64,000 bases of DNA from Amycolatopsis eburnea (GTDB taxonomy: Bacteria; Actinomycetota; Actinomycetes; Mycobacteriales; Pseudonocardiaceae), in contig NZ_RSEC01000048.1 of assembly GCF_003937945.1 (NCBI RefSeq), forward strand, positions 372,001-436,000, read 5' to 3'. Under the pieces are notes generated by a model. The model was given only the letters and a program-made list of their open reading frames with translations, was not told the DNA's origin and ran no database searches. The position numbers and the translations under genes were made by a program. This document shows positions 15,562 to 24,661 of this stretch, piece by piece (the first letter of the stretch is position 1; each line of letters opens with the position of its first letter).

Positions 15562-16707
15562 TTAGCGCACACGATCTCCGGCGCGCCACACCGAATTCGT
15601 CAGCGGCACGCCCGGCCGGTACGCCAGGTGCGTCACCGACGGCGCGTCGAGCACGTGGACGTCGGCCCGCGCGCCGGGCCGCAGCACGCCGACATCGTCG
15701 CGGCGCAACGCCTTCGCGCCGCCCGCCGTCGCCGCCCAGACGGCCTCCTCGATCGTCATCCGGAGCTGCAGCACCGCGGTCGCGACGCAGAACGCCATCG
15801 ACGTCGTGTACGAGCTGCCCGGGTTGGCGTTGCTGGCCAGCGCGACCGTCGCGCCCGCGTCGAGCAGCCGCCGGGCCGGCGCCATCGCCTGCCGGGTCGA
15901 CAGGTCGCACGCGGGCAGCAGGGTCGCGACGGTTTCCGACGCGGCCAGCGCCTCGACGTCGGTGTCGCTGAGGTACGTGCAGTGGTCGACGCTCGCCGCG
16001 CCGAGCTCGACCGCGAGCCGCACGCCGGGGCCTTCGCCGAGCTGGTTGCCGTGCACCCGCAGGCCGAGCCCGCGCCCGGCGGCGGCCTTCAGGACCCGCG
16101 CCGACTGGGCCTCGTCGAACGCGCCGGTCTCGCAGAACACGTCCGCCCAGCGCACGTTCTCCGCGACGGCGTCGAGCATTTCCCCGCACACGAGGTCCAC
16201 ATAGGACTCCGCGTCGGCGCCCGGCGGCACCAGGTGCGCGCCCAGGAACGTGACCTCGTCGGCCACCTCACCGGCGATCCGCGCGGACCGGGCTTCGTCC
16301 GCGACGGTCAGCCCGTAGCCCGTCTTGGTCTCCAGGCACGTCGTCCCCTGCCGGGCCGCTTCGTCGACGTGACGGCGGAGGTTGGCGGCGAGCTGCTCGT
16401 CGGACGCCTCCCGCGTCGCGCCGACGGTGATCGCGATTCCTCCGGCGGTGTAGGGTTTTCCGGCCATCCGCGCTTCGAACTCGGCGGTGCGGTCGCCGGC
16501 GAAGACGAGGTGCGTGTGGCTGTCGACCCAGCCCGGCAGCACCGCGCGGCCTTCGACGTCGACGCGCTCGTCGGCGTCCGGCGCGCTCGAAGCCGGGCCG
16601 ACCCAGGCCACGCGCGAGCCGTCCAGCACCAGGGCCGCGTCGGACAGGCGGCCCAGTTCGGCGTCGTTCGTCGTTAGCTCGCCGATGCCCGTGATCAGGA
16701 CTGCCAC
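15562..16707 (-). CDS. hutI: Imidazolonepropionase HutI
   Basis: This 381-residue amidohydrolase opens the imidazolone ring to N-formimidoyl-L-glutamate, the third step of histidine breakdown. The metal-binding motif is DSHTHLVFAGDR and further family marks are TKTGYGL, HGNQLGEGPG and SNANPGSSYTTSM. It is the last gene of the hut operon and its GTG start overlaps the hutF stop by 13 bp. It is slightly shorter than Bacillus HutI (about 420 residues), as in other actinomycetes. Confidence 0.93.
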   Translation of the reverse strand: MAVLITGIGELTTNDAELGRLSDAALVLDGSRVAWVGPASSAPDADERVDVEGRAVLPGWVDSHTHLVFAGDRTAEFEARMAGKPYTAGGIAITVGATREASDEQLAANLRRHVDEAARQGTTCLETKTGYGLTVADEARSARIAGEVADEVTFLGAHLVPPGADAESYVDLVCGEMLDAVAENVRWADVFCETGAFDEAQSARVLKAAAGRGLGLRVHGNQLGEGPGVRLAVELGAASVDHCTYLSDTDVEALAASETVATLLPACDLSTRQAMAPARRLLDAGATVALASNANPGSSYTTSMAFCVATAVLQLRMTIEEAVWAATAGGAKALRRDDVGVLRPGARADVHVLDAPSVTHLAYRPGVPLTNSVWRAGDRVR

Positions 16708-18032
16708 AGTGCCTCGATCTCCTTCGCCAGCACGGTTTCCGGTCGTTCGATCAGCTGGTGCGCGCCGTCGCGCACGACCTCGCGGCCCGCCACGACGACG
16801 TGCCGGACGTCGGCGCCGGACGCGGCGAACACCACACCCGACGGCTCGATGCCAGCCGTCCGCACCGAATCCAGGGTCACGGTGACCAGGTCCGCGCCCG
16901 CCCCCTCGGCGAGCGCGCCGACCTCGTCCCACCCGACCGCGGCGTGGTCCGTGCCCGCTTCGAGGAGCTCTTCGGCGGTGAACCGGCCGCGTTCCTCGCT
17001 GGCCAGCCGGTCGTCCAGCTCCAGCGCGCGGGTTTCCTCGAAGGCGTCGACGACGGCGTTGCTGTCGCTGCCGATGCCCAGCCGCACCCCGGCGTCCCGC
17101 AGGGCGCGGGCCGGGCCGATGCCGTCGCCGAGGTCGCGTTCGGTGGTCGGGCAGAAGCACGCCCGCGCCCCGCTCAGCAGCGCGACGTCCGACGTCGTGA
17201 GGTGGGTCGCGTGCACGGCGACCAGCCGCTCGGCCGGCACCCCGCGCTCGTGCAGCAGCTCGGTGGGCGTGCGGCCGTACGCGGCCAGGCACTGCTCGTT
17301 CTCGGCCCGCTGCTCGGACAGGTGGACGTGCACCACCCGCGCGCTGTCCACAAGGGACAGCTGATCGGCCGGGACCGCGCGCACCGAGTGGATCGCCGCG
17401 CCGACGCGGAACAGCTCGCCTTCCGCCAGCGCCGCCACCCGTTCCGCCCACGCCGCAGCCGAGCCGTCGGAGAAGCGCCGCTGCACCTCGTCGGGTTCGA
17501 CGCCGATCCCGCCCGCCAGGTAGCAGGTGTCGAGCAGCGTCAACCGGATCCCGGCGTCGGCGGCGGCCTGCCGCAGCGCCGCCCCCATCGCGTTCGGGTC
17601 CGCGTACGGCTTCCCGCCGGGCGCGTGGTGCAGGTAGTGGAACTCGCCCACGCTCGTGTACCCGCCCAGCACCATCTCGGCGTAGACCCCGCGCGCCAAC
17701 CGGTAGTAGGTGTCGGGGTCGAGCCGGGACGCGAGCGCGTACATCCGCTCGCGCCACGTCCAGAACGTGCCGCGTTCGTGGTGCGTCCGTCCCCGCAGCG
17801 CCCGGTGGAAGGCGTGCGAATGGCCGTTCGCGAAGCCCGGCAGGGTCAGCCCGTCGAGCACCGTGCCGGACCGCGGCGAGCCGGGTGTCACGCCGGTGAT
17901 CCGGCCGTCAGCGACTTCGATGCGCACCGCGGACGCGATCCCGCCGGGCAGCCAGGCTTGCGCGCACCAGAAAACTGTCGGTGCCGCGCGATAGGCTGGA
18001 AACGGGGGGCGCCCCCGCGGGCCGACGGTCAT
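16695..18032 (-). CDS. hutF: Formimidoylglutamate deiminase HutF
   Basis: This 445-residue amidohydrolase converts N-formimidoylglutamate to N-formylglutamate and ammonia. Key motifs are NGHSHAFHRALRGRT with the metal HxH, the VHVHLSEQ histidines, HATHLT and GSDSNAVVD. The ATG at 18032 overlaps the stop of the upstream M20 hydrolase (ATGA). HutF shows that this organism uses the five-step pathway through N-formylglutamate rather than direct HutG cleavage to formamide. Confidence 0.92.
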   Translation of the reverse strand: MTVGPRGRPPFPAYRAAPTVFWCAQAWLPGGIASAVRIEVADGRITGVTPGSPRSGTVLDGLTLPGFANGHSHAFHRALRGRTHHERGTFWTWRERMYALASRLDPDTYYRLARGVYAEMVLGGYTSVGEFHYLHHAPGGKPYADPNAMGAALRQAAADAGIRLTLLDTCYLAGGIGVEPDEVQRRFSDGSAAAWAERVAALAEGELFRVGAAIHSVRAVPADQLSLVDSARVVHVHLSEQRAENEQCLAAYGRTPTELLHERGVPAERLVAVHATHLTTSDVALLSGARACFCPTTERDLGDGIGPARALRDAGVRLGIGSDSNAVVDAFEETRALELDDRLASEERGRFTAEELLEAGTDHAAVGWDEVGALAEGAGADLVTVTLDSVRTAGIEPSGVVFAASGADVRHVVVAGREVVRDGAHQLIERPETVLAKEIEALWQS

Positions 18033-19225
18033 CGCGCCAGCCGCTCCAGCACCGTGGCCAGCGCGGCGGCCCCGGCCTCGACGTCGCCGGCCTCGGCGAA
18101 CTCCTCCGGCGAGTGGCTGATGCCGGTCGGGTTGCGCACGTACAGCATCCCCGACGGGACGAACCCGGCGAGGATCGCGGCGTCGTGACCCGCGCCGGTG
18201 GGCAGCTCCGGCGGTCCGCCGAGCCAGCCGCCCAGGTCCCGGCGGAGGGCGTCGTCGAACACGACGTCGTCCGAATAGGACTCCCGGGTCACCGTCACCC
18301 GGCAGCCCTCCTCGGCGGCCGCGGCCTCCGCCGCGCGCGTGATGTCCTCGACCAGCGCGGGCGTCACGGTCCCGGGCACCCGCGCGTCGAGCCAAAGGTC
18401 CACAGTGGACGCGATGACGTTGGTGCCGCCCGGCGTCGGCACGAGCCGCCCGACGGTCGCGCGTGCGTCCGGCACCGCGCGCGCCAGCCGCCGGACCGCG
18501 GTGACCGTCGCGGCGGCGGGCAGCATCGGGTCGGCTCGGTCGGCCAGCAGCGTCGCCCCGGCGTGGTTCCCCTGCCCCTCGAAGGAAAACCGCCACCGCC
18601 CGTGCGCGATCACCGTGCTGCCGACCGCGACCGGCGCGCCCAGGTCGATCAAGCCGCGCCCCTGCTCGACGTGCAGTTCGAGGAACCGCCCGACCAGCCC
18701 GAGCCGCTCGGGATCGGCGCCGATCAGCTCCGGGTCGAAGCCGGACTTCGCCGCGGCCTCGGCGAACGTGACGCCGTCGGCGTCCCGCAGCCCGCGGGCC
18801 TTGTCCGCGTCGATCGTGCCGGTCAGCAGCCGCGAGCCGAGGCACGGGACGCCGAACCGGCCGCCCTCCTCCTCGGTGAACACGACGACCGCGAACGGCT
18901 TGCCCGGCCGGAAACCTTGCGCCTGCAGCGCTTCCACCGCGGCGAGCGCGCTGACGACGCCGAGCGGGCCGTCGAACGCGCCGCCGCCGGGCACCGAGTC
19001 GAGGTGGCTGCCGGTGACGACGGCGTCCGGCCCCGGCGGCCCCCACCAGGCCCAGATGTTGCCGTTGTGGTCGGTGTCGACGTCCAGCCCGAGCCCCAGC
19101 GCCCGCTCGCCGAACCACGCGCGCAGATCCTGCTCGGGCGCGTCGAAGGCGTGCCGCGAGTAGCCGCCGCGCTTCGGATCGCGCCCGACGTCGCCGATCT
19201 CCGCCAGCAGACCGGAAGCCGTCAC
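18029..19225 (-). CDS. M20-family amidohydrolase in the hut operon (allantoate amidohydrolase-like)
   Basis: This 398-residue zinc peptidase-like enzyme has SHLDSVPGGGAFDGPLGV and FTEEEGGRFGVP for the two-metal site, ELHVEQG, and a late GAGHDA histidine. The closest named families are allantoate amidohydrolase, N-carbamoyl-amino-acid hydrolase and ureidoglycolate-type enzymes. It is coupled on both sides (GTGA with hutU, ATGA with hutF), which ties it to histidine use rather than purine use. No hutG deformylase is visible in the window, so it may release glutamate from N-formylglutamate; this role is inferred from position. Confidence 0.85.
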   Translation of the reverse strand: MTASGLLAEIGDVGRDPKRGGYSRHAFDAPEQDLRAWFGERALGLGLDVDTDHNGNIWAWWGPPGPDAVVTGSHLDSVPGGGAFDGPLGVVSALAAVEALQAQGFRPGKPFAVVVFTEEEGGRFGVPCLGSRLLTGTIDADKARGLRDADGVTFAEAAAKSGFDPELIGADPERLGLVGRFLELHVEQGRGLIDLGAPVAVGSTVIAHGRWRFSFEGQGNHAGATLLADRADPMLPAAATVTAVRRLARAVPDARATVGRLVPTPGGTNVIASTVDLWLDARVPGTVTPALVEDITRAAEAAAAEEGCRVTVTRESYSDDVVFDDALRRDLGGWLGGPPELPTGAGHDAAILAGFVPSGMLYVRNPTGISHSPEEFAEAGDVEAGAAALATVLERLAR

Positions 19226-20874
19226 GCCTGCTCCCGCATCGGCACCCGCACGCCGCGCTCGTCGGCGACGTCGTTCGCCCGGTCGTACCCGGCGTCGACG
19301 TGCCGGATGACGCCCATGCCCGGGTCGTTGGTCAGCACCCGCTCGAGCTTCTGCGCGGCCAGCTCGGTCCCGTCGGCGACGCTGACCTGGCCGGCGTGGA
19401 TGGACCGGCCCATGCCGACGCCGCCACCGTGGTGGATCGACACCCAGCTGGCCCCGGACGACGTGTTGATCAGCGCGTTCAGCAGCGGCCAGTCGGCGAT
19501 CGCGTCGGAGCCGTCGGCCATGCCCTCGGTCTCGCGGTACGGCGAGGCGACGCTGCCGGAGTCGAGGTGGTCGCGGCCGATCACGACCGGCGCCTTCAGC
19601 TCGCCGCTGGCCACCATCTCGTTGAACCGCAGGCCCGCGAGGTGGCGTTCGCCGTAGCCGAGCCAGCAGATCCGGGCCGGAAGTCCCTGGAAGGCAACGC
19701 GTTCCCCGGCGAGGCGGATCCAGCGGGCGAGGGATTCGTTCTCCGGGAACAGTTCCAGCATCGCGCGGTCGGTCGCGGCGATGTCCTCGGGGTCGCCGGA
19801 CAGCGCGGCCCAGCGGAACGGGCCGTTGCCCTCGCAGAACAGCGGGCGGATGTAGGCGGGCACGAACCCGGGGAAGTCGAACGCGCGCTCGCAGCCGCCG
19901 AGCTTGGCCTCGCCGCGCAGGGAGTTGCCGTAGTCGAAGACCTCGGCGCCGCGGTCCAGGAAGCCGAGCATGGCGTCGACGTGGTCGGCCATCGACTCGC
20001 GCGAGCGGTCGGTGAACTCGTCCGGCTTCTTGGCCGCGTAGTCGTGCCAGTCCTCGACGGCGATGCCCTTGGGCAGGTAGGAGAGCGGGTCGTGCGCGGA
20101 CGTCTGGTCGGTGACGATGTCGACCTCGACGCCCCGGCGCAGCAGTTCCGGCAGCACCTCGGCCGCGTTCCCGACAACACCGACCGAAAGCGGCCGCTTC
20201 TCCTGCTTGGCCTTGGTGACACGGGCGATGGCGTCGTCGAGGTCGTCGGCCACCTCGTCGAGGTAACGGGTTTCGACGCGGCGGTGCGCGCGCTGCGGGT
20301 CGCACTCGATGACCAGCGCGACACCGTCGTTCATGGTGACGGCGAGGGGCTGCGCGCCGCCCATGCCACCGAGACCGGCGGTGACGGTCAGCGTTCCGCG
20401 CAACGTGCCGCCGAACTTCTTTTTCGCGACCGCGGCGAACGTCTCGTACGTCCCCTGGAGGATGCCCTGCGTGCCGATGTAGATCCACGAACCCGCGGTC
20501 ATCTGCCCGTACATCGTCAGGCCCTGCTGCTCGAGCCGGCGGAACTCGGGCCAGGTGGCCCAGTCGCCGACCAGGTTCGAGTTGGCGATGAGCACGCGCG
20601 GCGCCCACTCGTGCGTGCGGAACACGCCGACCGGCTTGCCGGACTGCACCAGCAGCGTCTCGTCGACGTCCAAAGTGGTCAGTTCGCGGGTGATGGCGTC
20701 GAAGCTGGCCCAGTTGCGGGCGGCCTTGCCGGTACCGCCGTAGACGACCAGGTCCTCGGGCCGCTCGGCGACGTCGGGGTCGAGGTTGTTGTGGAACATC
20801 CGCAGCGCGGCTTCGGTCTGCCACGACTTGGCGGTGAGCTGGGTGCCGCGGGCGGCACGGACTACGCGGGACAT
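19222..20874 (-). CDS. hutU: Urocanate hydratase HutU
   Basis: This 550-residue NAD-dependent enzyme converts urocanate to imidazolonepropionate. The sequence is the highly conserved urocanase type: MFHNNLDPDVAERPEDLVVY near the start, TAGLGGMGGAQP in the NAD region, the CEGNGPFRWAALSGDPEDI cysteine region and SIHHGGGVGMG. The length is normal. Its ATG shares one base with the hutH stop (TGATG), so the two are tightly coupled. Confidence 0.95.
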   Translation of the reverse strand: MSRVVRAARGTQLTAKSWQTEAALRMFHNNLDPDVAERPEDLVVYGGTGKAARNWASFDAITRELTTLDVDETLLVQSGKPVGVFRTHEWAPRVLIANSNLVGDWATWPEFRRLEQQGLTMYGQMTAGSWIYIGTQGILQGTYETFAAVAKKKFGGTLRGTLTVTAGLGGMGGAQPLAVTMNDGVALVIECDPQRAHRRVETRYLDEVADDLDDAIARVTKAKQEKRPLSVGVVGNAAEVLPELLRRGVEVDIVTDQTSAHDPLSYLPKGIAVEDWHDYAAKKPDEFTDRSRESMADHVDAMLGFLDRGAEVFDYGNSLRGEAKLGGCERAFDFPGFVPAYIRPLFCEGNGPFRWAALSGDPEDIAATDRAMLELFPENESLARWIRLAGERVAFQGLPARICWLGYGERHLAGLRFNEMVASGELKAPVVIGRDHLDSGSVASPYRETEGMADGSDAIADWPLLNALINTSSGASWVSIHHGGGVGMGRSIHAGQVSVADGTELAAQKLERVLTNDPGMGVIRHVDAGYDRANDVADERGVRVPMREQA

Positions 20875-22415
20875 CAGACCTCCAGACGGGCGGCGTCGAG
20901 GACGGCGCCGGAGCGGACGAGTTCTTCGGCGGCCGCGATCTCGGGCGCCAGGTGGCGGTCGGGACCGGGCCCGTTCACCTTGGTGCGCAGCAGGTCCCGG
21001 ACGCGGCCGGTGACCGGCGACGGCTCCAGCGGCGCCCGGAAGTCGAGTGCACGGGCCGCCGTCAGCAGCTCGATGGCGAGCACGGTGGTCAGGCCGTCGA
21101 CGGCCTTGCGCAGCTTCCGCGCGGCCGACCAGCCCATGGAGACGTGGTCCTCCTGCATGGCGCTGCTCGGGATCGAGTCGACCGACGCGGGCACGGCGAG
21201 CCGCTTGAGCTCGCTGACCACGGCGGCCTGGGTGTATTGGGCGATCATGTGCCCGGAGTCGACGCCGGGATCGTGCGCCAGGAACGGCGGCAGGCCGTGC
21301 GAGCGCGCCTTGTCGAGCATCCGGTCGGTGCGGCGCTCGGCGATGCTGGCGACGTCCGCGATCGGGATGGCGAGGAAGTCGAGCACGTACGCGACGGGCG
21401 CGCCGTGGAAGTTGCCGTTGGACTCGACGCGGCCGTCGGCGAGCACGACCGGGTTGTCCACAGCGGACATCAGCTCGCGCTCGCCGACGAGTTCGGCGTG
21501 CGCGAGGCTGTCGCGCGCGGCGCCGTGCACCTGCGGGGCGCAGCGCAGCGAATAGGCGTCCTGGACGCGGTTGCAGTCCGGGCCGCGGTGGCTCTCGACG
21601 ATCTTCGAGCCCTGCAGCGCCTGCCACATCCGGGCGGCGGAGGTGGCCTGCCCGGGGTGCGGGCGCAGCGCCTGGAGGTCGGCGGCGAAGGCGCGGTCGG
21701 TGCCGAGCAGCGCCTCGACGCTCATCGCGGCGGTGAGGTCCGCGATGTCGAACAGCTTGTGCAGGTCGGCGGCGGCGAGCAGGAGCATGCCGAGCATGCC
21801 GTCGGTGCCGTTGGTGAGGGCGAGCCCCTCCTTCTCGGCGAGCACGACCGGCTCGATCCCGGCGTGCTTCAGCGCTTCGCCCGCTTCGACGATCTCGCCG
21901 CGGTACGTCACTTGGCCCTCACCCATGAGCGCGAGCGCGACGGCGGCCAACGGGGCGAGGTCGCCGGAGCAGCCGAGCGAGCCGTACTCGTGGACGACCG
22001 GGGTGATGTCGGCGTTGAGCAGGGCCGCAAGCGTTTGCGCGGTCCCCGGGCGGACGCCGGTGTAGCCGCTGGCGAGGGTCCGCAGCCGCAGCAGCATCAG
22101 CGCGCGGACGACCTCGGGCTCGACGGCGGGCCCGGCGCCGGCGGCGTGCGAGCGGATCAGGCTGCGCTGCAGCGCGGTCCGGCTCTCCACCGGGATGTGC
22201 CGGGTGGCGAGCGCGCCGAAGCCGGTCGAGACGCCGTAGGTGGGCGTGACGGCGTGCGCGAGGTTTTCGATGTGCTGGCGGGTCGCGGCGAGGTTCTTCT
22301 CGGCCGCGTCCCCGAGCCCGACCGGCGCGTGGCCGCGGACGACGTCGACGACCTGGGCGGCGGTCAGGGGTTCGAGGCCCAGGAGCACTGTTTCCGGCAT
22401 GGGCCCATTGGACAT
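20874..22415 (-). CDS. hutH: Histidine ammonia-lyase HutH
   Basis: This enzyme of about 513 residues deaminates histidine to urocanate. The active-site loop reads GSLGCSGDLAPLA, so the MIO cofactor would form from Cys-Ser-Gly in place of the usual Ala-Ser-Gly. TYGVSTGFGALA and SSNGNFHG-type substrate loops (VESNGNFHGAPVAY) are present. I set the start at the ATG at 22415, which follows GGGAAGG closely; an ATG five codons later (22400) is also possible. It is the first gene of the hut operon and divergent from an IclR regulator. Confidence 0.93.
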   Translation of the reverse strand: MSNGPMPETVLLGLEPLTAAQVVDVVRGHAPVGLGDAAEKNLAATRQHIENLAHAVTPTYGVSTGFGALATRHIPVESRTALQRSLIRSHAAGAGPAVEPEVVRALMLLRLRTLASGYTGVRPGTAQTLAALLNADITPVVHEYGSLGCSGDLAPLAAVALALMGEGQVTYRGEIVEAGEALKHAGIEPVVLAEKEGLALTNGTDGMLGMLLLAAADLHKLFDIADLTAAMSVEALLGTDRAFAADLQALRPHPGQATSAARMWQALQGSKIVESHRGPDCNRVQDAYSLRCAPQVHGAARDSLAHAELVGERELMSAVDNPVVLADGRVESNGNFHGAPVAYVLDFLAIPIADVASIAERRTDRMLDKARSHGLPPFLAHDPGVDSGHMIAQYTQAAVVSELKRLAVPASVDSIPSSAMQEDHVSMGWSAARKLRKAVDGLTTVLAIELLTAARALDFRAPLEPSPVTGRVRDLLRTKVNGPGPDRHLAPEIAAAEELVRSGAVLDAARLEV

Positions 22416-22429
22416 CGTCCTTCCCGCTG

Positions 22430-22470
22430 GTGGGATGCCCCACGGAGTGGTTCTGTCTGGTATCCCAGAC
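22430..22470. promoter_or_regulatory. Candidate IclR operators between hutH and the regulator gene
   Basis: Two short dyads lie in the 69-bp divergent gap: GTGGG-ATGC-CCCAC (22430-22443) and GTCTGG-TATC-CCAGAC (22455-22470). Spacing and position fit a regulator that binds between the divergent hutH and iclR-type genes. Confidence 0.5.
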
Positions 22471-22484
22471 GCTAGGCTCGGGCC

Positions 22485-23267
22485 ATGGGCGACAGCAGCG
22501 AGGTCCCGGCGCTGCGCCGCGGGCTGGCGGTGCTGCGCCTGCTCGCGACGCGCCCCGGCCCGGTGACGGCGGCGGCGATCGCGCGCGAGGCCGGCCTCCC
22601 CCGGTCGACGACCTACCACCTGCTCAACGAGCTCGAAGCCGCCGGTTTCGTGGTGCACCTGCCCGCCGAACGCCGCTACGGCCTGGGCATCGCGGCCTTC
22701 GAGCTCGGCTCGGCGTACCTGCGGCACGACCCGCTCGAACGGCTGGCCGGGCCGCTGCTGCGCAAGCTCGTCGACCGCGTCGGGCACACCGCGCACCTCG
22801 GCGTGCTGCACGGCAACGAGTCGCTGTACCTGATCAAGGAGCGCCCGCTCCGCCCGGAGACCCTGGTGACCGAGGTCGGCGTCCGCCTGCCGGCCCAGCT
22901 GACGGCGTCCGGCCGCGCGATCCTGCGGCACCTGCCCGCCCCGCACGTCCGCGCGCTGTTCCCCTCGGCGGCGGCGTTCGTGCACCGCACCGGCCGCGGC
23001 CCGGCCACGCTCGCCGACCTCCGCCGCACGCTCAACGCGGAGCGCCGCCTCGGCTGGTCGGTCGAAGACGGCCACGTCACAGCGGGTTTCGCTTCAGTGG
23101 CCGCCCCGGTCTTCGACCACGGCGCCCGCCCGCTGGCGGCGATCAGCGTGACCCTGCGCCACCACTGCGCGACGGACCCGTGCGAGGAGACGTGGCCGGA
23201 CCTGGCCGCGGAGGTGGCGGCCACGGCAGCCGAGCTGACCACCCGCATCGGCGGCCACCCGGGCTGA
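22485..23267 (+). CDS. IclR family transcriptional regulator, probably of the hut operon
   Basis: This 260-residue protein has an N-terminal winged helix (ALRRGLAVLRLLATRPGPVT, then ARE-AGLPRSTTYHLLNELE) and a C-terminal IclR effector domain with GHTAHLGVLHGNESLYLIKE and VTAGFASVAAPVFDHGARPL. IclR proteins bind a small acid effector. Its position divergent from hutH makes histidine or urocanate the likely signal. It has little ribosome-site sequence before the ATG and may be translated from a short or leaderless message. Confidence 0.88.
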   Translation: MGDSSEVPALRRGLAVLRLLATRPGPVTAAAIAREAGLPRSTTYHLLNELEAAGFVVHLPAERRYGLGIAAFELGSAYLRHDPLERLAGPLLRKLVDRVGHTAHLGVLHGNESLYLIKERPLRPETLVTEVGVRLPAQLTASGRAILRHLPAPHVRALFPSAAAFVHRTGRGPATLADLRRTLNAERRLGWSVEDGHVTAGFASVAAPVFDHGARPLAAISVTLRHHCATDPCEETWPDLAAEVAATAAELTTRIGGHPG

Positions 23268-23292
23268 CGCGCTGCTGCGAACAGGGTAACTG

Positions 23293-23326
23293 TCACCGAA
23301 CGGCTCGATTCCACTCCGTTCGGTGA
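23293..23326. promoter_or_regulatory. 11-bp inverted repeat between iclR-type gene and MFS gene
   Basis: TCACCGAACGG (23293-23303) and CCGTTCGGTGA (23316-23326) form a perfect stem with a 12-nt loop. There is no T-run after it, so an operator for the MFS gene is at least as likely as a terminator of the regulator gene. Confidence 0.55.
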
Positions 23327-23364
23327 TTACCTTGGCTGAACAGGGGTTTCGAGGGGCGCCACCG

Positions 23365-24582
23365 ATGGACGACGCACGCGTGACGAAGGTGGGCTTCGGC
23401 GCCGTGCTCGCCGTCGCCGAGTTCCGCGCGATGTGGAGCGCCGAGCTGCTGTCGATCTGCGGGGACCAGCTCGCCCGCGTCGCGCTCGCGGTCCTCGTCT
23501 TCCAGCGCACCGGCTCGGCGGCGCTGACCGGACTGACCTACGCCCTGACGTACGGGCCTTCGCTGCTCGGCGGCGTGCTGCTGGCCGGCGTCGGTGACCG
23601 CCGGCCGCGGCGGGACGTGATGGTCGCGGCGGACCTGGCCCGGGCCGCGCTGGTCGCCGTCATCGCGATTCCCGGCGTTCCGCTCTGGGTGCTGTGCGCG
23701 CTGGTCGCGGTGCTGACGGCGCTCGGCGGGCCGTTCAAGGCGGCGCAGCAGGCGCTGCTGCCCATGGTGCTCGAAGGCGAGCGGTACCTGGTCGGGATGG
23801 CGCTGCGGAACGTGACGATCCAGGGCGCGCAGCTGGCCGGGTTCGCAGGCGGCGGGGCCTTGATCGCCGCGCTGACGCCGTCCACGGCACTGGCGCTGGA
23901 CGCGGTGACGTTCCTGCTCTCGGCGTTGCTGCTGGTCACGGGCGTCCGGCGGCGCGCCGCGGTCGCGCAGGCGGTCCGCCCCGCGTGGCTTTCGGCGACC
24001 GGCGCCGGCATCCGGCTGATCTGGCGCGACCCGGCGCTGCGGACGCTGGTGGCGCTCAACTGGCTGGCCGGCTGCTACATCGTGCCGGAGGCGCTGGCCG
24101 CCCCGTACGCGGCGGGCATCGGCGCGGGCGCGACGCTGGTGGGCCTGCTGATGGCGGCGGACCCGGCGGGCAGCGTCGTCGGCGGCGTCGTGTTCGGCAA
24201 GTGGGTCCCGGAACACGTCCAGGTCCGGCTGCTCGGGTGGCTCGGGATCGCCGCGGGACTGCCGCTGGTGCTGTTCGCCTTCCGGCCGGGGCTGGTGCTG
24301 TCGGTGCTGCTGCTGGCGACGTCCGGCCTGCTGGCGACGGGCTACAACATCCAGGGCACTGTCTCGTTCATGCGCCGGGTGCCGGACGAGCACCGCGCGC
24401 AGTGCGCGGGCGTGAACTCCGCGGGCTTGATCACGGTGCAGGGCCTCGGCGCGGCCGCGGCCGGCGCACTGGCGGAAGTACTGAGCCCGGCGCACACCAT
24501 CGCGGTGGCCGGCGCGGCGGGTGCCGCGGTGGCCGTGCCGATCGCGAGGGCGTGGCGCCGGGCCGGGCTGGAGGGACCATGA
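23365..24582 (+). CDS. MFS transporter (MFS_3/enterobactin-exporter type)
   Basis: This protein of about 405 residues has 10 to 12 membrane segments. The N-terminal AEFRAMWSAELLSICGDQLARVALAVLVFQ and the GVGDRRPRRDVMVAADL loop are typical of the MFS_3 group (EntS-like exporters). A GTG at 23323 would add 14 residues; I prefer the ATG at 23365, preceded by GAGGGG. The inverted repeat upstream suggests local control, but no regulator is dedicated to it. The substrate is unknown. Confidence 0.83.
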   Translation: MDDARVTKVGFGAVLAVAEFRAMWSAELLSICGDQLARVALAVLVFQRTGSAALTGLTYALTYGPSLLGGVLLAGVGDRRPRRDVMVAADLARAALVAVIAIPGVPLWVLCALVAVLTALGGPFKAAQQALLPMVLEGERYLVGMALRNVTIQGAQLAGFAGGGALIAALTPSTALALDAVTFLLSALLLVTGVRRRAAVAQAVRPAWLSATGAGIRLIWRDPALRTLVALNWLAGCYIVPEALAAPYAAGIGAGATLVGLLMAADPAGSVVGGVVFGKWVPEHVQVRLLGWLGIAAGLPLVLFAFRPGLVLSVLLLATSGLLATGYNIQGTVSFMRRVPDEHRAQCAGVNSAGLITVQGLGAAAAGALAEVLSPAHTIAVAGAAGAAVAVPIARAWRRAGLEGP

Positions 24583-24661
24583 CCTCAGTTGTCGCGTCCG
24601 CACATGGCGCGCCTCCCTTCACTTCCCCGGGCCGAACCGTCTCCGTCACCGGCCGGACACC

